From assembly GCA_029531795.1 (NCBI GenBank), contig JAPEIS010000001.1, positions 7,192,001-7,256,000 of the forward strand: a stretch of 64,000 bases of DNA. The letters run 5' to 3'. Positions within the stretch are counted from its first letter, which is position 1; each line of letters opens with the position of its first letter. Of this stretch, positions 54,349-64,000 are shown piece after piece. Made by a program: the position numbers and the translations under genes. Source of the stretch: Sclerotinia nivalis. Taxonomy: Eukaryota > Ascomycota > Leotiomycetes > Helotiales > Sclerotiniaceae. The notes below the pieces were generated by a model. It saw only the letters and a program-made list of their open reading frames with translations. It was not told the origin of the DNA and did not search any database.

Positions 54349-56138
54349 TCAGCTTTTTCGTGCCTTGAACGCTGCGTATAAATCGTCAATCTCAGTCTTA
54401 TACTTCTTTAAGCAAATAGATCTGATAATAGTTCCCTTAGCAGCTCTCTCTAACCTTTTATCATTTTTCACCACGAGGACCAGGTCTCGTTCAATCCTAG
54501 CATGTTCTGGTACGGTACCATTAGCTTCCTCCACGTCCGGCCATACCATTGCTACCAGTTCTTCCCCTGTCAAATCCGAGCCTTCTTTTGGTTCCAACAA
54601 GATTCCACAACGGGTTTGCCCTTCTCCAAACACAAGACAACCGTTTAGCAATGTATGCGATTGTAATAAGGTCTCGATGTGCACAGGATTGACTTTGGAG
54701 GCATTGGAGAGAATAATAAGATCATCGATCCTATTCTCGAACTTCCAAAGTGGGCCGACTCCATTGGGAAGAGGACCTTCATAACGACGTAGAATGTCCC
54801 TGGTCCTCCACGTTGTCTGATCGGGAGCCATGTGAAAAACGGGTTGGCTCCAAGAAAGGGCCGGATCCCGATATTTATGCAAGACTACTTCGCAAAGCGG
54901 GGAGTCGGGTGATATTGGTTCTAATTCCGGTGAGAACTTTGGATGAAATTCGATATATGACCAATGTGATCTTGGCGGTACAAGGAGTGGCAACATGCCA
55001 GATTCAGTTGACCCGAAGCCTTGCCACAGAACAGCGTCGGTATGGCCAACAATGAAGTCACCCGTCTTCTGGGATAGTGGACCTTATTCTCAGTCAATAA
55101 CATGTTCAAGTGCAAATTGTAGAATTTATCTTTACCTCCAAGCCAGGCAACATGTTTCAGGGCAGCGATTTCGTCTTTGAGATCTTCGCTATGATCCAAG
55201 AACAGCTGTTCTGTAATACTTGGGACATTTAAGAGTCCATGAATTGGGAGGACTTTCATAATATCGTGAAGTATCTTTCCACTAGAAGGTACATCTGGTG
55301 GGCCACAAACAAGAGTCGAGCCCAAAGTAATGGTCGTGAATGCCAAGAGGAGTCCGGAACCATGAGAAAAACTACACCCACTCAAGAGTAGCTCGCCCTT
55401 GCCTATCAATCTGAGCGATGCAGTTATTCGTCCAGGAATGTCGGGAAACAAAATCGAGTTGTTTATGAGACTGCTGAGAAATGCATGACTGCAATTTTTA
55501 GGTTTCGGCGCACCCGTGGAACCTGATGTATGAATAATCACCGCTATCTCGTCTTTATGTTTATCCCAGCTCTTATTGTATGGGTATAGTTCGGTATTTT
55601 CGACAATCATTTCCTGCAAGCTCGGTACCTCGTAGGTTTTCAAATATGGAAGCACACCGACAATCCGTGCAGCAAGATCTGAGTGTTCGGATGCGTAGAA
55701 CAGTTTTGTGCTTTTGGTCACAGTAAGTAATGAAATTGTGTTTGCTAATGCATTCCAGGCTCTAGGCAAAAGGAGAGGGTTTCCTGTCTTCATAGCAGCA
55801 AATTCGATGATCGGATACCGAAAGTCTTGTGATCCAATGAAAGCGAATGTCTCAGCCGGAGGAGAATCGACTTTGTGAGAGTCAATCCAATGAGCTGTAA
55901 AATCCACGGCATGCAAGAACTGTGCGGCAGTGAGTTCATTGAATCCCATAGATATATCAGACGATTTTGCCGCCATTGCGACAACTCTTTGAGGGTTTTT
56001 GTGCGCCTCTTCTTCGAGAACATGTGGAAGGAGCCGGTTGGCACGATTGAGTGCTTCATCGGAAGGGTATAACTCAGAAGAACCCGGAACTCGGTCGATA
56101 TTCGCCCCAGGGTCCATGATTTGTCTTTCCATGACCAT
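54349..56138 (-). CDS. Stand-alone adenylate-forming enzyme (NRPS-like A domain)
   Basis: Activates a carboxylic or amino acid as acyl-AMP. Two exons on the minus strand, 56138-55136 and 55082-54349, give 578 residues. The intron restores WLGG-PLSQKTGDFIVG. Core motifs: A3 IAVIIHTSGSTGAPKP, A5-like LWQGFGSTESGML, A8-like WRTRDILRRY and RIDDLIILSNASKVNP, and the A10 lysine region AKGTIIRSICLKKYKTEIDD. In fungal NRPS-like reductases (alpha-aminoadipate reductase type) a carrier domain and a reductase or thioesterase follow this point. Here the protein stops 12 residues later, and the next 330 bases hold no such domain. It may act with a separate carrier, make a CoA or AMP ester, or be truncated. 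No other biosynthetic genes adjoin. Confidence 0.88.
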
Positions 56139-57250
56139 TTCTGCTGATGATGCTCCAAACTATGATAAGGGAAGAGCTAGAGTGGGTATCTAGGTTTTAT
56201 TTACATTGCTTCAGCATCGTTTTTGTGATCGAAAATTATGACGAATATAAATATATCTGCAACGGGAATCTTGCATACCCGAATGTAACGACATGCTTCT
56301 TCCATTGTAACTAGCGATGTTGTTATATCGGAAACGATCAATAAATTACGTAACATGAACACTGCTGAGTAGCAATTTAGTTACTATTATTAGACAACGA
56401 CAATGAGTAAGATCATTGACTGGAGGGGAATTCCGTTTATTGTTGACATAACTTTAGTTCTTACTCGGGAACAACATATGGGAATAGAGGTAACGCCATT
56501 ATGACAAGAAGGTATGGCAAAAAGGAGGGGCTGTAGCCTTATCTGACGATGAAGCTTGCACAGTGACCGGCACTTGCAAGTCAGATGGGCGGAATCAGTC
56601 CACACGAATCCCTGTGAGAATCATTACCTCCTAAAAATCGCATTTTGTATGACTTGCATCTTCACTTTGAAGTTGTCTTCCGACAGCAGATATGAGGGGT
56701 TTCTCCAGCTGCACCACTCTGGTACAACCCACGTCAATGACAGCATCCAAGTACAACATATCTTCATCGAGTTCTCTTCGAATTAGGCAAAAATAGCTTT
56801 CAAGAACATTAACATGCTTTCATAAACTTTTTTGGCCACAAGAAAAGACTTTTTGGTGTCATGTTGGAGTCTTTTTGCACGAAGAAAATATACTGCAACA
56901 TGCTATCGAGGTATTTAGCCTTCCCGAATCAAAATTCTAGAACCTCAAAAGCCTTACTTCAGACAAGAATGTTTGATGTCAAAATAAGATTCAAGGCATA
57001 GTCGGCGATTTCTTAAGCTTTCCGGCGACCCTAATGAGTTTATGCAGACGCTAAACACCCCTGTAACCAAGACCTCGCCGACCCTAAGGATCAATACCCC
57101 ACAAAATGGGGTCCAGGCAAATTTACAAACAGTCCAACGACCTCTATAAGAAGATCCTCTGCGAAGTTTACGAAAATTCCTAATTCATAAAAAGCAGAGG
57201 AATACACTTCATACGAGACTGCATACTCAAAAATCCAGCACTATTTCACA
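56139..57250. other. Intergenic region
   Basis: Promoter of the adenylation gene next to 56139 and leader of the next small gene near 57250. Middle part has AT-rich, weakly repetitive DNA. No supported gene. Confidence 0.55.
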
Positions 57251-57537
57251 ATGTGCAGACAAGCAAACTGTCCGACCTGCCGTATCTTCTCACCCCCTCC
57301 CCTCTGATCTTACATTATACTAACATTTATGGCCTGGCAGAGAAGGAAACCTGGTTTGGCTGCGGCCAACATTTACCATCCGTCTTCTCTTCGATTCCAA
57401 CCGATCAACAATGTACCTGCGTACCGAAGTTTGAGAAGGACGGAGTTGAATATCCTCCGAAAGTGGGCACTGGAAAATCGCAGGATTCCGCAGATGAGGG
57501 AGACATTGTTATACATGACTTGAAGAGGAATGTATGA
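57251..57537 (+). CDS. Tiny Cys-rich protein starting Met-Cys (4 of 4), spliced
   Basis: Two exons, 57251-57281 and 57341-57537, give 75 residues. The 59-base intron has a perfect TACTAAC branch site and a CTGGCAG acceptor. Splicing yields MCRQANCPTCQKETWFGCGQ, then HLPSVFSSIPTDQQCTC, then KFEKDGVEYPPKVGTG. This matches a widespread fungal small-protein pattern: MCRxxxCxxCxKxTWxGCGxH...C.C, and a late YPPK. Six Cys and one His could bind one zinc ion. The C-terminal tail is acidic. Unspliced, the frame would stop after 18 codons, so the intron is needed. Function unknown. Confidence 0.78.
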
Positions 57538-58206
57538 CTAGCCGACCTGCTGAAGATAGTGGTACCAGTTGCCTTGGGCGTTGTGGTTTGGGTGTGGTGG
57601 TCATGAACGGCATGGGAGGCATTTAGTTGGGAGGATATCTTCTACGTTTGGCGTCTTTCCAGGGTGTTTTAGAACAGGGCGTATCAGTGTTGCCGGCGCG
57701 TAAAGAAATGCCGAATGGAGCAAATGCGAGGATTATACCTTGTTTGCACTTTGCTCGCCCTATGTGCTAGTAGCTTCACCTTTCGCTACATCAGTGCTAG
57801 GTAGGTAGCTTCATACCTATGTGATAAGTATTTGACAGATATGTCTTCATACAGAGCAAGCTAGGTGTGAGATCTATCGAGAATATCAACAAGTCCAGAG
57901 TATTGATCATCCCCCTTTCAAATATTGAATGGACCATCCTTGGACATGGTGTTATGCGTGGAGTTTGATTGTTCTTTACCGTCGCTTGTTCTGCCCAGAA
58001 ATCCTGCATCGAGTCAGAAAATATGGACATAGGCTCACACTTCACTTTTAATGAAGAGTAATATTTACCTCATCGATCTACGCTAACTAGCTTTGGCCGC
58101 ATTCTATCGCCCTTTGCTTTGCAACCTCATAAGCAACTGCAATTTCGCGTTTCATCGTCGAATTCTTCGAAGGTCATCGAAGGTCCAACTTCTGGACAAC
58201 GAAAGG
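57538..58206. other. Intergenic region with CTAGGTAGG motif
   Basis: No supported gene. A minus-strand 82-codon frame (57797-58045) has no known sequence. GCTAGGTAGGTAGC near 57797-57810 is nearly palindromic. Confidence 0.5.
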
Positions 58207-58900
58207 ATGGATCTCAGTCAGCCTCTTTCGTAAGTCCATGGTCTCAAATTCGAATATATTCAATATTCAACTCAAAATAACAGTGGCCAGAAAGAAAATC
58301 ATGATCAATGTCGGCACTGATTCCTACCACATCGACGAGTATCTTTTGTGTAGAGATATAGACTTCTTCGAGATTTTTGAACGCGGTGCAGTGAAAATAG
58401 ATGAAACACCTGAAATGTTCGAGATCTTCGTTCAATGGCTTTACACACGACAGTTCTTAAAGGAACCAAAAGTTGAAAATCGCTTTCGAGCTATGGATTT
58501 TTGCCCACAAAATTTCGTGCCAGAAGCTTCAGAACTTTACTATGGATTTCATTCAGTATTATTACCATGATTTGAACCGACATATAGAAGTGGAAGATCT
58601 GAGATATGTTTTTGCGGCGACTAAAAATGACATGGAAGAGAATTATTTGGAGACTTTCTGTACTGTTTTGTTTCACTACCAAAACACTCAGAATTACTCG
58701 GTCATTCGTAATATTCTTTTGAAAGTTCCGGATGCTATCGGTCTATATTTTTTTTATATAAATCCGACTACAATGATGTTCGCGAACTAAAGCTTTGCAA
58801 CCCAAACAAGAGGACAGAAGACAACCTTTGCAAATTTCACAACCACAGCTACGATGAAGAATTACACGTGGTCTGCGAATCGAAGCCAAATGTTCTTTAG
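58207..58900 (+). pseudogene. BTB/POZ domain gene with two frameshifts
   Basis: The first exon (58207-58229) and a splice to 58291 give MDLSQPLSKKIMINVGTDSY, then EYLLCRDIDFFEIFERG, then ETPEMFEIFVQWLYTR, clearly a BTB/POZ protein-interaction domain used by Cul3 adaptors. Near 58465-58475 the frame must shift to continue with FELWIFAHKISCQKLQNFTM. Near 58745-58760, next to a run of eight or nine T, it must shift again to reach LCNPNKRTEDNLCKF and a stop at 58898-58900. The C-terminal Cys/His tail matches the usual ending of this fungal subfamily. Both shifts are in simple sequence, so assembly error is possible; otherwise the gene is dead. Confidence 0.75.
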
Positions 58901-59325
58901 TTATTATCAGCTTGCATTTCGTTGCTGAATCTCATTGGTACCTCCTCCTCCAGCAGCTTTCCTTTGCATCCTTTTGCTAATTCATCATTTAGAGTCTCGT
59001 TGGTTCTCGGAAGTGGCTCTTCAAAAATTCCAAAAGTGTCTACAGCATCGTCATACGCCTTCACGCAACGTTACGAATTCGCTCATAGTGCTTAAGCAAG
59101 GCGTTCATTAAGGTGGCTGAAACATAGAGCAATTAAAAGCATTATCAGACATTTAAAATTCATCAACTAATTTTCAGGCACCGAAAATGTGAAAAAACTA
59201 ATTCCTCCTATGCATTCAACTCCAGCCTCTTTCTACTAGTCATTCCTTTAGTCCCTCTTCCCAAAACTAAAAATCATACCCCAGACGCACCATTCTTCCC
59301 GCCTCCCCGTCTTTCGTTCCCTCAT
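58901..59325. other. Intergenic region
   Basis: 3' flanks of the BTB relic and the secreted-protein gene. CT-rich in part. No supported gene. Confidence 0.6.
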
Positions 59326-60001
59326 TTAACAATTATAGTTCAAATAAACACCCCTAGCACCCGCTCCATTCAAAGCATTAACATACTCATTCCAACTCAC
59401 ACTTCCCTGTCCACGAACCCAATCCGCATATCTAAACACAAAAGCTAATCCCTGTCCACTACCTCCATAGCAGTTCCCAGAATTAATCACAACACTCTGT
59501 CCGCTAGCAGGAGTGACAGTACCAAAAATGCTAGGATTGATTTTAGGGCTGATATTGTTGAATGTTGGGGCATCGGGAAGAGGTGTAGATACGGTGTAGA
59601 CGTTGAGGGCTGGGGAGACACCAGTAATGGTTGGTGAGTAATCGGACGGGAAGGTGAGGGTGAGTGAACAACCGTAGGATCCAGCTGGGAGGGCGGGAAA
59701 GGAAATTAGTTCCCAGAATTGGTTGGTGGGATTGCCTAGTATTGAGTTAGTGTGGAATGGTGGTACTAGTGGGGAAAATCATACCATTGCCATCAACATC
59801 TTGACTGATCTTAACGGATTTATCCGTGTTCCATGTGTTTGGGTATGCGGCATTTGGATTTGCTTGGGAGAGTTGTACGAGTTGATTTGGGAAGAGTTGG
59901 GTTCCGCAAGTGCGTTTCTCGTTCAAGGTATCAGGGACAGGAGAAGCTTGCACAAAGCTTGCTGTTCCAATGAGGAGAGAAATAAAAGTCTTGGAAAGCA
60001 T
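59326..60001 (-). CDS. Small secreted protein, But2-like C-terminal domain
   Basis: Two exons on the minus strand, 60001-59785 and 59735-59326, give 208 residues. A signal peptide (MLSKTFISLLIGTASFVQA) is followed by a Kex2-like Lys-Arg (NEKRTCG) near residue 30. The mature part contains GTQLFPNQLVQLSQANPNAA, then the splice, then NPTNQFWELISFPALPAGSY, GCSLTLTFPSDY, and a Gly-rich end with WNEYVNALNGAGARGVYLN. The GTQ(I/L)FP...GSYGC pattern is that of the fungal ubiquitin-3-binding But2 C-terminal domain, which also occurs in many secreted proteins. Role could be wall-associated or host-interacting; unproven. A longer minus-strand frame starts at 60115, but 60001 gives the clean signal peptide. 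Confidence 0.78.
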
Positions 60002-61743
60002 TTTGAATTCGAAGATTTTCAGGTCGAAAGTTGAAGAGCTATGAGTATATTGTGAAGTTATTGAACTCTGCGTGATGATGATAATGAGGAGGAGAAAACA
60101 ACATCTCCAACGCATCCAAAAGCATCATTATATAGCAAACCCCCAAAAAGAGGCGCAATACCACCACAATAGCCCACCACCAAAAATCATCCGACAATCT
60201 CACGACAGCGCGGGCAAATACGAAGAGGCTTTCCAAGTGCTGATATACAAAGCTATACAATACGAATTTCTCACCAAGCTGAAAACATCATATGATTATA
60301 TGATGGTCATCTTTACATAACATGTCTAGCAAACGCATGAGAAAATTTTTCGCATGCTTTTGTAGTGGCATTTTTTGTGATGAATTTGATGATGTATGTT
60401 GGATTTGTGTGACGGAATGCGGATTTGGTGCCTAGTAGTGTGGCGGGGAGGCACTTGGCGGTTGCAGGGAAGGAGATTTGGATATTGTGATGTGCTGGTG
60501 TGGAGGCTGATGTGAGCTATTCTTGGGGAGGGTAAGCAAATTATAATTACTTTGTGGTCTGGTTAGTGGGCTTGGCTGGTGTTGTGTTTGCTAGGCTGAG
60601 TGTAGAGGCTGATTTGAGGATAAGTAGGACTTCCCTCCTCTCAGCCTCTCCGTAAGCGAGATATTTGGAGAGCTCCTATTGTGCGGCCAAGGGAAATTTT
60701 AATGCGGCTCGTTTGTATTTCTCGTGGGCCTCGTTTATTATTAAAACACATTGAAAATCTTGTCCTATGATGATTTGGGAAGAGAATTGTGGTTTGCCTA
60801 CGAGCTGACTGTATGCCTCATAATTTGGAAAGCTGTCATTTCTTCCGACCTTCATTCTTCGGTGTTCTGTTGAACAGCGGTGAGTTCGGACTTGTTGGAT
60901 GGAGTTATTTTGAGCATTTTCCACAATCAGATTGGAAGCTAATAGCAAGCTTAATTGGCGAGTTTGATCTATTTTGGTATTGACAAAATATATGGCTGGG
61001 TTGAAGAGGATCGTCGCGCTGTGCGACTGTTGGTTATGTAGGGGGTGTCGTGTTTTCTGCCATTTCTAGATCAATCTGACACATAACTATAAAACAAAAC
61101 TACCCTCGAAGATCTCAATTACCAACTACTTACTAGCGACTTCTTAACATGTCAGTATGATACCTTTTGACTTTGAGAACCACAATCAAATCATTTCTTC
61201 CTGAAATCAGGTTGCTGATGTTAAGCCTCTCTGCCACAATAAACCGTCCTAATCTCTCAAATACCTACGCCAAATTTGACGGTTCCCTTCCTGAATCATG
61301 TCCAACACAGAATCAAAGACTACCTGTATAGCATCCGATATTCATAGACTAACATTTTGCATGTATTAGGCATCCTTTGTATCATCCTTGACAAGTAAAG
61401 TCATTCTGGTCAAGGGTTACTGGAAAAGATTAAATATCAACGGGCTCATGAATGGATGGATATGCACTTAGTAGACAACATCATATTGCTCATCTACTTT
61501 ATTGCTCCCTGTGGAACCAACCAAGATGCAATACCCCCATCCCCCAATGGCACTGCACTTTATGTGTACGCCATGACCTTAGTATCTCCATCTACCATCG
61601 GCCAATAAGAACTCCATCGACGACAAACCCAACCCTCCTTCACCCTTTCCAACGCCACCAATGGTTGCAATGTAAATTTCCACACTTCAGACCGTTCAAA
61701 GTTGTTGATGGCAAAGCAAAAATTGCGGTAAAGTCTATGATCC
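60002..61743. other. 1.7 kb intergenic region, no supported gene
   Basis: Divergent or upstream DNA. Near 61086 a TATAAAA precedes an A/C-rich leader and ATGTCAGTATG at 61149. If spliced at GTATGA...ATCAG it would encode only 15 residues, so I call no gene. Frames at 60676-60948 (-) and 61452-61901 (+) lack conserved sequence. Confidence 0.5.
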
Positions 61744-62579
61744 TCATTCATCATCCTCGGACGGAAAACCATCTTTCCCACCAGGATAATTGGGCAACGA
61801 GTCACAACTTTTGTCCGACCTATGTTGGTGATATTCACAAATACCAAGTCCATCATAGATATCGTTCCAACCAGGATATCGAACACGGCACCTGGGATTA
61901 GGTTTATAGCCCATCAACGTACTTTCAATATAGCGTACACGATGTATAGTCTCAAGCAGTATATCATCAACCCGTCTGAAAACTTCCACAAAAGCCGGGT
62001 AGCTAGAGTATTTCACCCCAGCAAGTATACCATGAGCCATTACGGCTACAGCAAAGCGTCGCAAAGGATAATCATGCCTGCTCTTCGTGAAATCGAAAAT
62101 TAATTCTGCCTCCTTGAATACCACAAAGTCGCCGCCATTCTGAAGTGAATCTTGAAAGGAATCCATGGCGAAGTTCATAAGCTGCTCGCTCTGGTACTTG
62201 TCGGCAAAGATATACAATCCAATGGTAGGGACATCGTGGTTGTCTTCTGTATAGATGTCCGGGATTCGCTTTGGCAGGTTTCCAACTTGTTTGGCATACA
62301 TCCAATTGACGAAGGCTTCAAAGATGTATGGCTTGTCCTCTGGTAGATCCATCCTATTCCCCATCCCTTCTTTAAAACCATTTTCTTGAAATTCAGCCCT
62401 GAAGAATTCTCCAGATTTGGATATAAGTTTCTTGTGGACTGAGAACTTCTTCTTTCTGCTCCAACAAAGATGTGAACAAGCTCATCGCCGAGATCGCCAA
62501 GACCACTGCAGTTATTATTAGCTACTGTCGATGCCCATCAGTATTTGGGCAAGGGTACCTACCTTAGACGCCCCGCCAT
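61744..62579 (-). pseudogene. Second BTB/POZ domain gene, one frameshift
   Basis: Proposed exon 1 is 62579-62563 (MAGRL) and exon 2 starts at 62505 after a 57-base intron with a GCTAATAATA branch region. Exon 2 begins SGLGDLGDELVHIFVGAER. Within the AGAAAGAAGAAG run near 62445-62455 the frame must shift to continue FSVHKKLISKSGEFFRAEFQ, then DKPYIFEAFVNWMYAKQVG, then IGLYIFADKYQSEQLMNFAM. This is a standard fungal BTB/POZ protein of about 250 residues. The C-terminus ends NPRCRVRYPGW and an acidic tail. As with the other BTB copy, one indel in simple sequence separates two intact parts, so error versus true mutation cannot be decided here. The part after the shift is free of stops to 61744. 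Confidence 0.75.
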
Positions 62580-63484
62580 GATTGTCTAGAATATTTTGGA
62601 AGGAAGAACTTATCGATATAAGCGTTTCAGGCTGATCGAATAAATTTATGGCCGGGGTAAATTCGTTTCTTGAGACCCTCTTGATAACCACACAAAAAGC
62701 TTTAATAACCAAATCTCAAGCTTTTTGTAAAGGTTCCTCTTCAAAGCCAAGAGAAAGAGTTGTAAAATTGCAGATAGATCTTGCCCACAGATGTCAGTGT
62801 CATACCTAACAAGATTTTTCGGAAAGGTGACTTGAAATTTCGATCAGATATGGGGAGAAGAGAAATCAACTAATATCACGACTTGATTTAGTGGTACACG
62901 GTGAATTTTATATTCACCTCAAGGCGCTATTTGGCTGGTGGTTTCGGTTTCAATTTTCATCTCTGATTGGAACTTTCAATTGGTATTTTGCGCCGAATTT
63001 TAGAGACAATTGCTAAGATGCGAATCTGAACAGTGAATGTGATGAAGATAACACGTACTGACTTAATGAAGAAATCTTTCGGCATAACACCAGCCTGCAA
63101 ATTTGAGGCTACTTTTCATATACAACAGAATACATTGCAAAAGTAACTGATCTTAATACAAATCTATTATTATTTAGATATTACCTGTATGAAGAAGTCC
63201 ATGTCTATGATCTATCCACATGCCATAACCATGCAATCATCCGCCCCATCATGATCGTAACGAATGTTACTGCCCCATATCCCGCCAATACTATCACCGC
63301 TATGCCTAGAACCAAAGTACAAAAAGGAATGACTAAATCCAACCAGCACTATGCATATGCACTCAAAAAAATAGGAATGTTGAATCGCTGCTTAAAGCCA
63401 CCATGCTCAAAACCATAACCATTAAAGAAAACACAATCTAGATCAGGCCTCCCGACCGATCGCAACGCCAATGCCACGCCCTGC
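62580..63484. other. Intergenic region
   Basis: AT-rich, with no recognised gene. The segment next to 63484 would be the 3' flank of the edge gene. Confidence 0.55.
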
Positions 63485-64000
63485 TTAGAAGTTGGGGAGG
63501 CAGATCTGGGTGCCATATGTCACGAACAATCCATAGTTTCGAGGAGCGGTATTGTTGACGCGGAACTGGTAAACAGAAGCCTCGTTCTCGTTTGGGCCGG
63601 TCAAGTTGGCGATACCCATGATGAACTCAGCCTTCGAGGCCGAAGAGCAGTCAAAGGGACCGATGTAAGTCTTCTGTCCAGCTATCAAGGTAGACAATGC
63701 AAATTCGTCGACATTTGGTGCGCTATCCACAGGGAAAACATCCCAGAATGTGAGGTCACTGGAGTCGATGGCTATGGAGGGACTGAATGTTTGAACCTGC
63801 GGGTTCAATGGTCCTTGAATGACCTCGTAGTCATTTTTGTTTTCGGGGAATGAAGACCAAAGTGCGCAGTTTTGTGCATCAGCTGGGATATCAAAAGATG
63901 CATAAGTGTATTCCCGCGAGGTCCATGCCGTTCCATTCCATGTTGCACCCATGCCGAAATTACCTTGGCTGGGGTCGGAAGCGTCCTGAGATAGTGTGTT
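63485..64000 (-). CDS. 3' part of an uncharacterised, probably secreted protein (runs off right edge)
   Basis: Minus-strand frame open from the window edge to a stop at 63485; the Met at 63952 is probably internal because the frame continues upstream (LSQDASDPSQGNFGMG). The 170 visible residues are beta-rich, with few charged residues and several NxT/S sites: TWNGTAWTSREYTYASFDIP, DAQNCALWSSFP, FDCSSASKAEFIMGIANLTG, NNTAPRNYGLFVTYG. Two or three Cys could pair. This composition fits a secreted cell-surface protein. No named family; the signal peptide, if any, lies beyond the window. Confidence 0.6.
   Translation of the reverse strand, partial: NTLSQDASDPSQGNFGMGATWNGTAWTSREYTYASFDIPADAQNCALWSSFPENKNDYEVIQGPLNPQVQTFSPSIAIDSSDLTFWDVFPVDSAPNVDEFALSTLIAGQKTYIGPFDCSSASKAEFIMGIANLTGPNENEASVYQFRVNNTAPRNYGLFVTYGTQICLPNF

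Noticed and set aside
61149..61254. Possible 15-codon spliced peptide after TATAAAA
   Set aside because: Too short to support as a gene; a promoter relic is equally likely.

Overview
The window is nuclear DNA of a filamentous ascomycete. Genes are short-intron and intron-rich, with GT..AG introns mostly of 45-110 bases and TACTAAC-like branch points. Intergenic DNA is AT-rich. The gene set is NEDD8, Elongin A, THO subunit 7, tubulin cofactor A, fungal CAZymes and a CorA/Mnr2 magnesium transporter. Codon style, compactness and the many small lineage-specific proteins suggest a Leotiomycete (Botrytis/Sclerotinia-like). That placement is inference. No rRNA, convincing tRNA, CRISPR array or intact transposon was seen.

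Layout. 0-3.4 kb: the 3' end of an unidentified gene and a decayed cytochrome P450. 4.2-8.8 kb: housekeeping block with NEDD8 (+), Elongin A (-), THOC7 (+) and TBCA (-); Elongin A and THOC7 are divergent and share one short promoter. 10.4-21.3 kb: carbohydrate block with a secreted GH71 alpha-1,3-glucanase, a large HELTH metalloprotease-like protein, a secreted eight-exon GH55 beta-1,3-glucanase and an intracellular GH105 unsaturated glucuronyl hydrolase. 22.1-28.1 kb: a 1150-residue coiled-coil protein and a RING-like protein with a long charged helix. 29.6-39.1 kb: a small orphan, the CorA/Mnr2 transporter, a protein with a SUMO-interaction-like motif, and a type II membrane glycosyltransferase-like protein. 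43.0-45.0 kb: a disordered, possibly DNA-binding regulator with a long leader.

46-64 kb looks accessory. It holds three small single-pass membrane proteins with C-terminal anchors, four tiny Cys/His-rich proteins that all begin Met-Cys, a DUF1349 lectin-fold protein, a stand-alone adenylate-forming enzyme, two BTB/POZ genes that both carry frameshifts, a small secreted But2-like protein and a gene running off the right edge.

Working together: GH71, GH55 and GH105 act on alpha-glucan, beta-glucan and pectin fragments respectively, which suits wall remodelling, mycoparasitism or plant-tissue growth. NEDD8, Elongin A, the RING protein and the BTB proteins are all connected to ubiquitin-type pathways, but their proximity is probably coincidental. 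Gene models were built by hand from reading frame continuity and splice signals, so exon borders are predictions.
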